Source: Luteitalea sp.
GTDB lineage: Bacteria > Acidobacteriota > Vicinamibacteria > Vicinamibacterales > Vicinamibacteraceae
NCBI GenBank assembly: GCA_009377605.1
Contig: WHTT01000019.1
Location: 21,512 to 85,511, forward strand
DNA: 64,000 nt
Direction of reading: 5' to 3'
Positions 8,694 to 17,427 of this stretch are shown here, in pieces; the first letter of the stretch is position 1; every line of letters starts with the position of its first letter. Made by a program: the position numbers and the translations under genes. The notes under the pieces are model-generated. The model saw nothing but the letters and a program-made list of their open reading frames with translations, had not been told where the DNA came from and searched no databases.

Positions 8694-9152
8694 TCAAGGA
8701 CCACGATCTGGCGTGTCGTCCGGCAAGGGATCCGGCGTCGGCGGCGGTTCTATGACGAGCTCTGCTCTCTGGACCGCGATCCGCGCATCATCTACGGCGC
8801 GCTGGGCCTCCGTCTCCCCGTACTGTTCCGTGGGGATGAAGTCGATATCACCGTAGAAGGCGAACTCGCGCTCCTTGCGAAGCCAGGCGGAGATCGACGC
8901 GAGTTGGTCCACGTCTGCGGTCACGTCGGCTGGAAGACGGTCGCGATGCTGCTTGAGCAGCTCTCCCACGTCGTGCCAGTGTGGTGGTTCGACACCAACG
9001 TGTCTCAACATCCCCTTGAGAGCCAACTCGACGATCTCTTGCGCCTCCCGCACGACATCCGAGTAAGCTGCCGCATCGAACAAGACTTGCAGCGCCGTGA
9101 GCCGCACTTGCGCCTTGCGCAGATAGCTCTGAGCGAGTGACGCATTCGTCAT
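8694..9152 (-). CDS. HEPN-domain protein, toxin half of a HEPN/MNT pair
   Basis: A 152-residue, mostly alpha-helical protein starting MTNASLAQSYLRKAQVRLTA. The core (AAYSDVVREAQEIVELALKG, then GVEPPHWHDVGELLKQHRDR) matches the helical HEPN fold, in which some members are RNases and others are targets of AMPylation by the MNT partner. The classical RNase motif R-x4-6-H is not clear, so nuclease activity is uncertain. The ATG at 9152 overlaps the TGA of the MNT gene (ATGA), fixing both start and pairing. The C-terminus is a low-complexity proline/aspartate tail. Confidence 0.82.
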   Translation of the reverse strand: MTNASLAQSYLRKAQVRLTALQVLFDAAAYSDVVREAQEIVELALKGMLRHVGVEPPHWHDVGELLKQHRDRLPADVTADVDQLASISAWLRKEREFAFYGDIDFIPTEQYGETEAQRAVDDARIAVQRAELVIEPPPTPDPLPDDTPDRGP

Positions 9153-9652
9153 GTCAGCTCGAACACCTCTCCCGGCCGGTAGTCCGGCTTGAGATCCCAA
9201 TACCACGCGTTCCCTCGCCAGATGCGTCGGGCGCCAAGCTCGGTAAGGCGCGCCTTGAACCGTCCCAGCGCGCGCGCGAAGAACTCGTCGCGATCGACAA
9301 CGATGCGCGCATCGTCGATCATGTCGAGAAACAAGGGGCTTCCCGTCTGGACCTCCGTCGGCGTCTTGAAGACGGGCGACAAGAGAATAGGGTAACCAGC
9401 CCTTCGCGCAGCATCGAGCTCTTGCGCCATTCTGGCCTCGATCGCTCCAAACTCCTCCACACGGGGGACACGTCCGCGCGGGAGGTCCTCAGCAACGATG
9501 AGGAGATCGATATCCGAGTCGGGGCGAGGCGTGCGCCGCCCCACGGAGCCAAAGACCGCGAGCGAGACCAATCGCTCGCCGTAGTAGTCGCGCGACGCAG
9601 CCGTTACACGCTCGATCAGACCGTCGAAAATGCCGAACATGTCATCGGACAT
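9149..9652 (-). CDS. MNT-type nucleotidyltransferase, antitoxin half of the HEPN/MNT pair
   Basis: A 167-residue minimal nucleotidyltransferase. The motif GSVGRRTPRPDSDIDLLIV gives G35-S36 and the metal-binding D47 and D49 of the polymerase-beta superfamily; DARIVVDRDEFF further on may give the third carboxylate. In studied pairs the MNT protein transfers AMP to the HEPN toxin and silences it. The gene is first of a two-gene unit with a 4-base overlap. No good ribosome binding site is seen before the ATG at 9652, which begins in a 120-base gap after the aldehyde dehydrogenase gene. Confidence 0.87.
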   Translation of the reverse strand: MSDDMFGIFDGLIERVTAASRDYYGERLVSLAVFGSVGRRTPRPDSDIDLLIVAEDLPRGRVPRVEEFGAIEARMAQELDAARRAGYPILLSPVFKTPTEVQTGSPLFLDMIDDARIVVDRDEFFARALGRFKARLTELGARRIWRGNAWYWDLKPDYRPGEVFELT

Positions 9653-9773
9653 CAGGTTTCTCGCAGGGCGCTCGGTCCCGGCCGGCTAGCCTCGTTCGAT
9701 CGTATACCAACGGAGTCACGCCCCTCGTCCTCTGCTGTCGCTGCGGCAGATTCGAGGGCGACCCACCGAAATG

Positions 9774-11270
9774 CTATATCTCCTCGAGATCCATCTGAGC
9801 GCGCTGCAGCCGGCCGCTGAAGTCCACGTACACCGTCTTCCACTCGGAAAAGACATCCAGCGCAGCAAGCCCCGCCTCACGGTGGCCATTGCCCGTCGCT
9901 TTGGTCCCGCCAAAGGGCAGGTGCACCTCGGCGCCAATCGTCGGCGCGTTCACATAGCAGATGCCCGTGTAGAGGTCGCGCATCGCGGTGAACGCTTTAT
10001 TGATGTCCTGCGTGTAGATGGCCGCGGAGAGCCCGTACGCGACGTCGTTGGCGATGTCGATGCCATCCTCCAACGAGCGGCATGGAACCACCGAGACGAC
10101 CGGCCCGAAGATCTCCTCCCGTGCGATGCGCATTTCGCGATCGACGTCGACGAAGATCGTGGGCTCGTGGAAGAAGCCCCGTGCATGCGCCGCGCCGCTC
10201 AGCCGGTTACCTCCAGCAACGAGCTTCGCGCCTTCCTGCTTTCCTACCTCGACATACTGCATGACCTTGGTGAGCTGTGCGTCGCTGATGACGGGGCCCA
10301 TTTGCGTATCCGCGTCCAGGCCGTTGCCGACGCGCAACGCCTTGGCCTGTTGAGTAAACCGGTCGACGAACTCCCCATAGACGCGCTCGTGGACGATCAC
10401 GCGGCTCGCCGCCGTGCACCGCTGCCCGGTGGTTCCAAAACCGCCCCACACCGCGCCCTCTACCGCGAGATCGAGGCTCGCATCGTCCATCACGAGGAGG
10501 GGGTTCTTGCCGCCCATCTCCAGGTGAACCTTCTTGAACGTCGGCGCCGACGCCTCGTTGACGAGACGGCCGGTCTCGGTCGATCCGGTGAACGACACCA
10601 CACGCACATCCGGATGCACCACGAGCGGTCCGCCAGTCCCAGGCCCGTCACCGGTGACCAGGTTCAACACGCCCTTCGGCAGGCCGGCGTCGATGAAGGC
10701 CTGCACGAAGTTGACACCACAGAGCGGTGCTTCCTCTGCCGGCTTGAAGACAATGGTATTGCCGCACACGAGCGCCGGCAGAATCTTCCAGGAGGGCACC
10801 GCAATCGGGAAGTTCCAGGCGGTGATCACTCCGCAGACGCCAATCGGCTGCCGGAGGGACATGGCGAACTTGTCCCGCAGCTCGGAGGGCGTCGTCTGCC
10901 CGAACATCCGGCGCCCTTCGCCCGCCATGAGATAGCCCATGTCGATGGCTTCTTGAACGTCGCCCTGCGTCTCGGCCAGCACCTTTCCCATCTCGCGCGT
11001 CATAGCGCGCGCGTAGGTCAGCTTACGCTCGACGAGAATTTGCGCGGCGCGATAGAGGATCTCGGCACGGCGTGGTGCCGGCACGAGGCGCCAGCGCTCG
11101 TACGCGGCACGCGCCGCCGCAACCGCGCTATTCACGTCTGTTTGGTTGGACTTCTGGAAGTATCCGATCAGATCGTCGTGGTCAGCCGGGTTGCGATTCT
11201 CGAAGACTTCACCCGACTGCGACGCCACCCATTCGCCGTTGATGTAGTTCTTGTAGGCAGGAACGGCCAT
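9774..11270 (-). CDS. NAD(P)-dependent aldehyde dehydrogenase
   Basis: A 498-residue soluble enzyme of the ALDH superfamily that oxidises an aldehyde to a carboxylate. The catalytic set is present: [13 protein letters not shown] with N153, the general base E251 in HLEMGGKNP, the nucleophile C285 in TGQRCTAAS, the cofactor loop SFTGSTETG and EEIFGPVVS near the C-terminus. The pattern around the cysteine and the N-terminus [17 protein letters not shown] resembles alpha-ketoglutaric-semialdehyde and aminoadipic-semialdehyde dehydrogenases, so a semialdehyde from sugar-acid or lysine breakdown is the likely substrate, but no pathway partner is adjacent. Start ATG at 11270; it lies 17 bases after the next gene upstream. 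Confidence 0.92.
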   Translation of the reverse strand: MAVPAYKNYINGEWVASQSGEVFENRNPADHDDLIGYFQKSNQTDVNSAVAAARAAYERWRLVPAPRRAEILYRAAQILVERKLTYARAMTREMGKVLAETQGDVQEAIDMGYLMAGEGRRMFGQTTPSELRDKFAMSLRQPIGVCGVITAWNFPIAVPSWKILPALVCGNTIVFKPAEEAPLCGVNFVQAFIDAGLPKGVLNLVTGDGPGTGGPLVVHPDVRVVSFTGSTETGRLVNEASAPTFKKVHLEMGGKNPLLVMDDASLDLAVEGAVWGGFGTTGQRCTAASRVIVHERVYGEFVDRFTQQAKALRVGNGLDADTQMGPVISDAQLTKVMQYVEVGKQEGAKLVAGGNRLSGAAHARGFFHEPTIFVDVDREMRIAREEIFGPVVSVVPCRSLEDGIDIANDVAYGLSAAIYTQDINKAFTAMRDLYTGICYVNAPTIGAEVHLPFGGTKATGNGHREAGLAALDVFSEWKTVYVDFSGRLQRAQMDLEEI

Positions 11271-11287
11271 GGATGCGAGGATAGCAT

Positions 11288-11698
11288 CTAGCGCGCGCGG
11301 ACGTGCTGGAGGTAATCACCCGAGGGAATGCGCGGCGCCCGGCCAAGCGGCGCGTTGTAGAAGTAGACCCACGCCTCTTGGACACGACCATCCTCGAGGG
11401 TCACCGGTACACGCGCGCGGGTGTACAGGCTGTGGTCTGGATCACCGGGCGAGAAACCTTCGATATCGTCCAGAACCGTCAGGACCGCCTGGGGCTCGTC
11501 GGTGTCGTACACCTCGCCCCAGACGCGAGCATCAGGTGAAGGAATGGCTGCGGGATAGATACCGAGGTCGAACAGTGCGGCAGAGATCCACCCTCGTCGA
11601 CCGTCGCGGAGCTTGTCTTCGATACCGGCCCTCCGCCGCCGATCGAAGCCCGTCATTAGCGTGCCATAGAAGAACACGGAATCGGCCACGGGCGGCAA
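11288..11698 (-). CDS. Gamma-glutamylcyclotransferase/AIG2-like protein
   Basis: A 136-residue protein with the fold signature [14 protein letters not shown] at residues 8-21, and [20 protein letters not shown], where the conserved catalytic acid (E80 region) is expected. The family includes enzymes that release 5-oxoproline from gamma-glutamyl peptides, and many members of unknown substrate. It is followed at 17 bases by the aldehyde dehydrogenase and may be co-transcribed. The gap upstream contains the large palindrome at 11734-11816. Confidence 0.78.
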   Translation of the reverse strand: MPPVADSVFFYGTLMTGFDRRRRAGIEDKLRDGRRGWISAALFDLGIYPAAIPSPDARVWGEVYDTDEPQAVLTVLDDIEGFSPGDPDHSLYTRARVPVTLEDGRVQEAWVYFYNAPLGRAPRIPSGDYLQHVRAR

Positions 11699-11733
11699 CG
11701 CACACTGTTACGCAACCGAGCGAGTTTAGCACG

Positions 11734-11816
11734 ATGTTGAAAAGGAACCGGGTACCTTTTCGGCCGCGAAAAGATACCCGGTTCCTTTTCAACATCCGAT
11801 CCTTTTCAACATCCGA
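11734..11816. repeat. Large near-perfect palindrome with a duplicated flank
   Basis: Two 21-base arms (11734-11754 and 11775-11795) are exact reverse complements; inside them CTTTTCG (11756-11762) pairs with CGAAAAG (11767-11773), so a 62-base transcript could fold into a hairpin of about 28 pairs with one mismatch. The 17 bases TCCTTTTCAACATCCGA at 11783-11799 are repeated exactly at 11800-11816. It lies between two minus-strand genes and resembles REP-type palindromes moved by REP-associated tyrosine transposases; no such transposase is in the window. Confidence 0.85.
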
Positions 11817-11827
11817 GGTGCCGCTCG

Positions 11828-12895
11828 TCACAGCCGGGGTGGCGCCGGCGGAGGGGGCGGCGGAGCGGGCGGTGGAGGCGCCCCCGCCGGCGGCATGGGC
11901 GGCATGTGGGGCTTGTGTCCGCTGACTTCGTTGGCAATGTAGTCCACCGCGGCCAGCGGTAATGTGAGCGACATGCTCACGGTCGTCCCCTCGCCGCCAA
12001 TTTGAAGGGACTGCAGGACCTGTTGCCACTCTTGGCGGTTGCCAAGGGACATGCGCGCCAGCGCTGCCATCCCGGTGACCGCATCCCGCAGGTTCTTGGC
12101 CGCCGCCTCGTCAATGGTCTCGGCGCGGAGGGTCGCGGCCATGCCGCCGTTCAATCGGCTCGTCGCCGAAAACCACTTGATCTGCGGCACCTGCGCCGCC
12201 ACTGGTCCTGGTAATTTCCCCGCCGCCAGCCCTTCTGGACTCCCAACCGCCCAGACCGTCGCCTGCGCGCTCGCCTCATCGATGAGACGCATCACATCCT
12301 CGCTCGAGGGCCCGCTCGCACCCGAGTCGGCACGGTCAATCGCCAGCTTCACCGCGGGCTCCTGGCCCACCAACAGTGCGCCGTCCTCCATGAAGCCGAA
12401 CGCCAGCCGGTCTCCATGTCGCGGCCCGTCATCGGACATCAGGTACAGTTGCCGCCCGTTGTGCATCACGATCGTCGCGCCGTGCTCGGTGGCGGCCGCC
12501 TCTATGCGCTGCACGTCGAAGCGCCCCCGCAGCACGGCGAATCCACCGGATATGCTGCTCCCACCCTCGCCCGAAAGCAAACAGCCCACCACGCTGTCCA
12601 CATCCCGCTCGATATCGATGCCGGTCTCGTCGCGGAATCGATTCTTGCCTGGGCTGTCACGCTCCAGCTTCTTCATACGCTGGCGAAACTCGGAGCTCAT
12701 GACCGCACGGACGTCCGCGTAACCGACGACGGAAGCCGCGTCGGGCACATAGCGGAGGTCGTCCTGCCCGCCCGCCTGCGCCAGCACGCTGCTCGAGAGG
12801 TCGCCCCGATAGTAGGCGATCAGGCCGGTACAGAGCCCCCCGACGAGCACCACCGCCGCCGCCAAGATGAAGTAACGCGTTTTGCGCTCGGCCAT
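11828..12895 (-). CDS. Membrane-anchored protein of unknown function (DUF3352-like)
   Basis: A 355-residue protein that I do not recognise with certainty. It has one N-terminal membrane segment (RYFILAAAVVLVGGLCTGLI) after a short basic stretch, a periplasmic body of alternating alpha/beta character (ASVVGYADVRAVMSSEFRQR, then GFMEDGALLVGQEPAVKLAI), and a proline-rich tail MPPAGAPPPPAPPPPP. The pattern resembles DUF3352-type proteins. The ATG at 12895 follows AGGGG at 6 bases; an upstream TTG in frame is less likely. It is last behind the ABC-transporter operon, separated by 267 bases rich in palindromes, so co-transcription is possible but not shown. Confidence 0.7.
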   Translation of the reverse strand: MAERKTRYFILAAAVVLVGGLCTGLIAYYRGDLSSSVLAQAGGQDDLRYVPDAASVVGYADVRAVMSSEFRQRMKKLERDSPGKNRFRDETGIDIERDVDSVVGCLLSGEGGSSISGGFAVLRGRFDVQRIEAAATEHGATIVMHNGRQLYLMSDDGPRHGDRLAFGFMEDGALLVGQEPAVKLAIDRADSGASGPSSEDVMRLIDEASAQATVWAVGSPEGLAAGKLPGPVAAQVPQIKWFSATSRLNGGMAATLRAETIDEAAAKNLRDAVTGMAALARMSLGNRQEWQQVLQSLQIGGEGTTVSMSLTLPLAAVDYIANEVSGHKPHMPPMPPAGAPPPPAPPPPPPAPPRL

Positions 12896-12979
12896 AAACA
12901 ACCCCTATACCGACTAGTAACGAGCACTCAACAGTAAATGTTCCGAAGCCGCCGCCGCTTTCAGCGACGGCGCTTCGCC

Positions 12980-13072
12980 GATTCACCTTCGCCTTGGGCG
13001 AAGGTGAATCCCCCGAGCCGCCGCCGGCGGCCGTGCTGGCTGATTCACCGTCGCCTTCGGCGACGGCGAATC
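12980..13072. repeat. Pair of REP-like palindromes
   Basis: GATTCACCTTCGCC (12980-12993) and GGCGAAGGTGAATC (12997-13010) form a perfect 14-bp stem. GATTCACCGTCGCC (13042-13055) and GGCGACGGCGAATC (13059-13072) form a second stem with one mismatch. The two copies share the GATTCACC..CGCC design and differ by compensatory changes within the stem, as expected of a structured element. The flanks (12937-12979 and 13011-13041) are rich in GCCGCC. Confidence 0.8.
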
Positions 13073-13162
13073 CGGAAGCCGTTGTTGCCACCGTTTCCTG
13101 TTTCCAGCCTTCGCTCGCCTCCGGCGAGCTACGGCTAGGCAAGCCTGTCTCCTGATTCCTGA

Positions 13163-13984
13163 TCACTGCTCGAGCACATATTCCCGGTGGCTGACGGTTC
13201 GCGCCGCCAGCCACAGCGCTATCACGGCAATGACCAGGAGCCAGAACAGGCTGGCCATCGTCGAAGGCCCCTCCCGGAAGAAGCTCTGCAGCATGCTCAT
13301 GGTCGTGTCTTGCGGCATGGCATGCGGCACCAACGCCTGCAGGTAGTAGGCCACCGTGAGCTGCTTCAAATAGCCAGGAATCGCGAGCACGGTCGGCTCC
13401 CACCCGAAGAGAAAGACCAGCCCAACGATGAGCGGACGCTTCAGCCGCGCGCCCATCCAGGCAAACAGCGCACCGTAGACGGCCAACCCAGCGGCCACGA
13501 GCCCAAGGTCCTTGAGGAGATGCGGAAACCCAGCCCCGAGCGATCCAGTCCCGCGAGGTGCCACCAGGAAATACACGACGACGATCGAGGGGAGCACGAC
13601 CGCAAGCGTACACCCCAAGTAAGCCAGGTACTTCCCCGCGAGCACCGCGCTGCGCGGGACCGGCCGCGAGAAGAGATAAGTGATCGTCTTGTCTTCGACC
13701 TCGTCGGCAATGAGCGCCGTCGCGTAGAACACGGCCAGCACCGGCACCGCGAATCGCAAGTAGAGCACCCAGATCATGAACCCAAAGATGACCGGGCCGT
13801 TCTCCATGACTCTGGGCCGCGCCTCCGCCGGTGCGAAGGTGTCGAACAGCACCAGACCGACCGCGATGACCATCGGCATGCCGACGACGAGCACCATGAA
13901 GAAGGTGCGCTTCGACCACAGCATCTGGCCGAGCGACAGGTCGGCGATTCGCAGCGACGAGTGCCAGAAGGAGGGTTGTTTCAT
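13163..13984 (-). CDS. ABC-2 type transporter permease (second pair)
   Basis: A 273-residue integral membrane protein starting MKQPSFWHSSLRIADLSLGQ. About six membrane segments are visible, for example TFFMVLVVGMPMVIAVGLVL, MIWVLYLRFAVPVLAVFY, YLGCTLAVVLPSIVVVYFLV and the C-terminal FWLLVIAVIALWLAARTV. The cytoplasmic segment DEVEDKTITYLFSRPVPRSA is typical of ABC-2 permeases. The ATG at 13984 overlaps the TGA of the ATPase gene (ATGA). It forms an exporter with the ATPase at 13981-14904; the cargo is unknown. Confidence 0.88.
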   Translation of the reverse strand: MKQPSFWHSSLRIADLSLGQMLWSKRTFFMVLVVGMPMVIAVGLVLFDTFAPAEARPRVMENGPVIFGFMIWVLYLRFAVPVLAVFYATALIADEVEDKTITYLFSRPVPRSAVLAGKYLAYLGCTLAVVLPSIVVVYFLVAPRGTGSLGAGFPHLLKDLGLVAAGLAVYGALFAWMGARLKRPLIVGLVFLFGWEPTVLAIPGYLKQLTVAYYLQALVPHAMPQDTTMSMLQSFFREGPSTMASLFWLLVIAVIALWLAARTVSHREYVLEQ

Positions 13985-14904
13985 TTGACCAGATACTCGA
14001 ATACGGCCTGCAGGTTGTCGTCCGGCGATGTCACCTCCTCGATCGTCCCGCAAGCGCCAGATGCAGCCATCTCGGTCAGTCGCGCGTAGAATCCGTCCGG
14101 CTTCGCTGTCTCGACTACCAGGGCGCCCGCCTCGAATCGCAGGCTGACCACGTCATCGTGCATCAGGAACTCACGCGCCAGCACGCGGGGCTGATCCGAT
14201 CTGATGTAAACCGTGTGCGGATGCTCGTCGATCAGCTCACGGATCTGATGGACGTTGCCCTCTGCGAGAATGCGCCCGTTGTTGATGAGGAGAATGTTCG
14301 AGGTCATCGCCTCGATCTCGTGCAGGATGTGGCTGGAGACGACGACGCTCTTTCCCGCCCGCGCCCAGTCGCGGATGAGACGAATGGTCTTCCGGCGCGC
14401 CAACGGATCCATGCCCGCCAGCGGCTCATCGAGGATGAGCAGCTCCGGGTCGTGCGCCATGGCCTGCGCGAGCTTGACACGCTGGCGCATCCCCTTGCTG
14501 TAGGCGCCAATCTTCTTGTTGGCCGCGTCGGTGAGCTCCACGACCTCGAGCGCGCGGCGCGCCGCGGCGCTCGCCGCACTGTCATCCAAGCCGTTGAGCC
14601 GCACGAGCGCGCGCACCCACTCGAGACCGGTCATGCGATCGTAGAAGGCATCCTGCTCGGGACAGAAGCCAATGCGCGCGTAGAGCGCCGGATTGCCCCA
14701 GATCGGTTCCTCCAGGACGTTCAGGGCTCCCTTGCTCGGCTTGAGCTGGCCGGTCACGAGCTTCATGAACGTCGACTTGCCCGCACCATTCGGCCCCAAG
14801 AGGCCCGTGATCCCCGAAGGCACGACCACCGAGACGTCGTTGAGGCCAATGACCTGGCCGTACCACTTCGAGACGTTGGTCGCGGAGATCACGGGGCCGC
14901 TCAC
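13981..14904 (-). CDS. ABC transporter ATPase (second pair)
   Basis: A 307-residue ATPase with Walker A GPNGAGKST (about residues 38-46), the signature YSKGMRQ, Walker B LLILDEPLAGMDP and the switch histidine in VVSSHILHEIE. The C-terminal 80 residues form the small accessory domain common in ABC-2 exporters. Its ATG overlaps the TGA of the permease gene upstream (14901-14904) and its stop overlaps the next permease, so the four genes from 16681 to 13163 form one translationally coupled operon. Closest families include Gldelike, CcmA-like and multidrug ATPases; cargo not deducible. Confidence 0.92.
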   Translation of the reverse strand: MSGPVISATNVSKWYGQVIGLNDVSVVVPSGITGLLGPNGAGKSTFMKLVTGQLKPSKGALNVLEEPIWGNPALYARIGFCPEQDAFYDRMTGLEWVRALVRLNGLDDSAASAAARRALEVVELTDAANKKIGAYSKGMRQRVKLAQAMAHDPELLILDEPLAGMDPLARRKTIRLIRDWARAGKSVVVSSHILHEIEAMTSNILLINNGRILAEGNVHQIRELIDEHPHTVYIRSDQPRVLAREFLMHDDVVSLRFEAGALVVETAKPDGFYARLTEMAASGACGTIEEVTSPDDNLQAVFEYLVK

Positions 14905-15740
14905 GCGATGACCTCCACGCCACGCACGCGGCGCTCGAGGACGAAGATCGGCACGACGATCAACGCGGCAACCGCGATGAACGACACCACCGGCGGCACC
15001 TCATAGCGCGGGGCCACGCGGAAGATCACGTCGCCGATCTGCTCGAGATTCGCAATGAACGAGACCCACGCTACGCGCGACCCGCCCGTGATGAGCGACA
15101 GGAGACCAAACACCGCATGACTGAACAGTGCGACGCCCGCGAAGACGATGCCGCTGAAGCGAGCGCTCTTGGAGAGCGATGAGATCGCGAGCATCATGAG
15201 GGCGTTGACGAAGGTCTCCACGAGCGAAGCCAATGCAATCGACGGCACCAGGCTGATATTCGCACGGGCAAAGCTGAAGCTGCCGTAGAAGACCACCTGC
15301 AGCAAGAGCAGCAGCATCGTGGGGACCAACGTAATCGCGAGCAGCGCTGTCACGAGCACTGCCAGCTTGCCGGCCACGTACTCCGTCCGCGTGAGCGGCT
15401 TCGAGAGATAGATCTGCAGCGCGTTGGCACGACGGTCGTTCGCAATGAGCCCGGCGCCGACGTAGATGGTGACGATGAAGATCGGCAAGCCCTGGATGTC
15501 GAGAAAGTCGCGGAACATCTGCGGCGTGGGCGCGAGCAGCTGCGCTTGAGAGAAGTTGGCGGCGAAATAAATGCGCACCGCGTAGACGACAAACGGGATC
15601 CACGCGGCGATCATCACAGCCAGGAAGGCACGGCGGCGCAGAAAGCTCATGAGGCCGTGCCCGGCAATGACCGTCCATGCGCCCGTCGCCGGTAGACGCG
15701 TGCCCTGATAGCGGCGATAGCTCTGATCGTGAATCGGCAT
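14901..15740 (-). CDS. ABC-2 type transporter permease (first pair)
   Basis: A 279-residue membrane protein starting MPIHDQSYRRYQGTRLPATG, an opening shared by many ABC-2 permeases next to CcmA-like ATPases (the Y-R-R-Y-x-G motif). At least five membrane segments follow, including AFLAVMIAAWIPFVVYAV, LPIFIVTIYVGAGLI and AVLVTALLAITLVPTMLLLL. DRRANALQIYLSKPLTRTEY is the cytoplasmic segment that contacts the ATPase. The open frame extends upstream to 15917, but that part overlaps the ATPase gene and lacks family similarity; I chose the ATG at 15740, 11 bases after the ATPase stop. Confidence 0.87.
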   Translation of the reverse strand: MPIHDQSYRRYQGTRLPATGAWTVIAGHGLMSFLRRRAFLAVMIAAWIPFVVYAVRIYFAANFSQAQLLAPTPQMFRDFLDIQGLPIFIVTIYVGAGLIANDRRANALQIYLSKPLTRTEYVAGKLAVLVTALLAITLVPTMLLLLLQVVFYGSFSFARANISLVPSIALASLVETFVNALMMLAISSLSKSARFSGIVFAGVALFSHAVFGLLSLITGGSRVAWVSFIANLEQIGDVIFRVAPRYEVPPVVSFIAVAALIVVPIFVLERRVRGVEVIA

Positions 15741-15751
15741 CTTCAGGTTCT

Positions 15752-16681
15752 TTAGCGTTCTCCAACCGCGCGGGCAAAGACGTCCTCGAGAGTGGGGACA
15801 CTGGGCCGCAGGTGCCGCACTTGCACGCCGTGCCTGGCCGCCAGGCCGAACAGATCCTTGGCGTCCATGCCGGCCGGCACGAACACCCGCATCACATCGT
15901 CGTCGCCGCCATGACAATCCATCTGATGGGCGCTGAGCACCTCCACGAACGCCGGGAGGTCGCCTTTGATCCGTAGCTCGAACACGCGGCCCGCAGGCCC
16001 TTTCAGCTCGTCGATCGGGCCGTGGGTCGCCACGCGGCCACGGTCGAGGACCACGACGTGCTGACAGGTCGCCTCGACGTCCGGCAGGAGGTGAGAGGAC
16101 AGAATGAGGTTCACCCCCTTGTTGTGCGCCAGGTCCTGCACCAGGGCCAGCATCTCGTCCCGGCCGCGCGGGTCGAGGCCGTTGGTCGGCTCGTCGAGGA
16201 AGAGCAGGTCCGGATCGTGGACCAACGCCTGCCCAAGCTTCAAGCGCTGCTTCATTCCGGTTGAGTACGTCTCCGAGTTGCGATAGCGCGCCTCGCCTAG
16301 GCCCACGTAGAAGAGCACTTCGTGGGCACGTTGCATGGCGTCGGCATCCGGCAGGCCCGCGAGTCGGCCGCAGTACGCAACGAAGGTCACCGCGTTCATG
16401 CCTGGGATGTGCGCGTCCGTTTCCGGCATGTAGCCAATGCGCCGCCGAATCTCGCGGGCGCGCGTACGCACATCCAGCCCGAGGACGTTCATGCTGCCCT
16501 GATCGGGCGTGATGAAGCCGAGCAGCGCGCGCAGTAACGTGCTCTTGCCCGCACCGTTCGGGCCGAGGAGGCCGATGGCGCCGGTCGCGAACGTGGCACT
16601 CACGTCGTTCAGCGCCCGCGTCTTGGCGTAGGTCACGCTCACCTGCTGGAGCTGAACGACCGCATCTGACATCTCAGTCAT
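15752..16681 (-). CDS. ABC transporter ATPase (first pair)
   Basis: A 309-residue ATPase, first gene of the operon. Walker A GPNGAGKSTLL, signature YSTGMKQRLKLGQ, Walker B DLLFLDEPTNGLDPRG and the switch histidine in LILSSHLLPDVE are all intact. A C-terminal accessory domain follows (about residues 225-309). The second in-frame ATG nine bases later is also possible as the start. Two ATPases and two permeases in one operon suggest either two related exporters or one complex with two different halves. Confidence 0.92.
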   Translation of the reverse strand: MTEMSDAVVQLQQVSVTYAKTRALNDVSATFATGAIGLLGPNGAGKSTLLRALLGFITPDQGSMNVLGLDVRTRAREIRRRIGYMPETDAHIPGMNAVTFVAYCGRLAGLPDADAMQRAHEVLFYVGLGEARYRNSETYSTGMKQRLKLGQALVHDPDLLFLDEPTNGLDPRGRDEMLALVQDLAHNKGVNLILSSHLLPDVEATCQHVVVLDRGRVATHGPIDELKGPAGRVFELRIKGDLPAFVEVLSAHQMDCHGGDDDVMRVFVPAGMDAKDLFGLAARHGVQVRHLRPSVPTLEDVFARAVGER

Positions 16682-16717
16682 CTAGACGAAGGGAAATGGC
16701 CCTGGGTTCTCCAACCG

Positions 16718-16743
16718 CCGCCTCGGCGAGGCGGCCCTACCTA
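16718..16743. repeat. REP-like palindrome, copy 1
   Basis: CCGCCTCGGCGAGGCGG followed by CCCTACCTA. The 17-base part folds on itself as two 8-base arms around one base. The final CTA is the reverse complement of the TAG stop codon of the HD gene. Related copies occur at 25966-25990 and 50661-50686. Confidence 0.75.
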
Positions 16744-17310
16744 CAGCTCTCCTCTGAGCCCCAGGACATCAGCCTGCTCCCGCATCGAGGCGATGACGTT
16801 GGCAATGTGCTCGTCGAGCGGGATACCGAGCTCCTCGGCACCGCCGATCAGATCTTCACGACGGACCGCGCGTGCAAACGCCTTGTCCTTCATGCGCTTG
16901 CGCACGGAGGATGGCGAAAGGTCGAGCACACTTTTCGAGGGCCGGACGAGCGCCGCCGCGGTGATGAAGCCGCACAGCTCGTCGCAGGCAAACAGCGCGT
17001 GCTCGAGGTTCGTTTGCCGCGGCACGCCCGTGTGATCGCCGTGTGAGAGGACCGCGCGGACGATCGTCTCGGGATAGCCCCGGTCGCGGAGAATCTCGCT
17101 GCCTCGAAACGGATGATCGGTGAGATCGGGCCAGCGCTCGTAGTCGAAGTCGTGCAGGAGCGCCGTGACGCCCCACAGCACCTCGTCTTCGCTGAACCGC
17201 CGCGCATAGCCACGCACGGCCGCTTCGACGGCAAGTGCGTGGCGGATCAAGCTCTCGCTCTTGGTGTACTCGGTCAGCAACGACCAGGCTTCATCACGCG
17301 ATGGGCTCAT
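16741..17310 (-). CDS. HD-domain phosphohydrolase-like protein
   Basis: A 189-residue soluble protein with the HD metal-binding pattern: H24 in SLIRHALAVEA, the HD pair in TALLHDFDYERW, and downstream histidines in DHPFRGSEIL and LSHGDHTGV. HDIG-type proteins of this size hydrolyse phosphate esters, often nucleotides; the substrate is not known. It is a single gene, starting with ATG at 17310, divergent from the Nudix gene with a 117-base gap between them. Its TAG stop lies inside a REP-like palindrome, which probably replaced the original 3' end. Confidence 0.85.
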   Translation of the reverse strand: MSPSRDEAWSLLTEYTKSESLIRHALAVEAAVRGYARRFSEDEVLWGVTALLHDFDYERWPDLTDHPFRGSEILRDRGYPETIVRAVLSHGDHTGVPRQTNLEHALFACDELCGFITAAALVRPSKSVLDLSPSSVRKRMKDKAFARAVRREDLIGGAEELGIPLDEHIANVIASMREQADVLGLRGEL

Positions 17311-17427
17311 GTTGGTCTCGCTCGTCCGCAGGATCGTATCAGGAGGCGGGCCGCGGCGCGAAGGCGGCAGGACCGCCTCCTGCGGCCGCTGGCATGATAT
17401 AGTCCTTGCGCTTTACGTCTGAGCCCC

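Noticed and set aside
12657..13919. A 420-codon minus-strand frame over the second ABC permease
   Set aside because: Out of frame with the permease, which has clear membrane segments and an ATGA start; the alternative has shadow composition.
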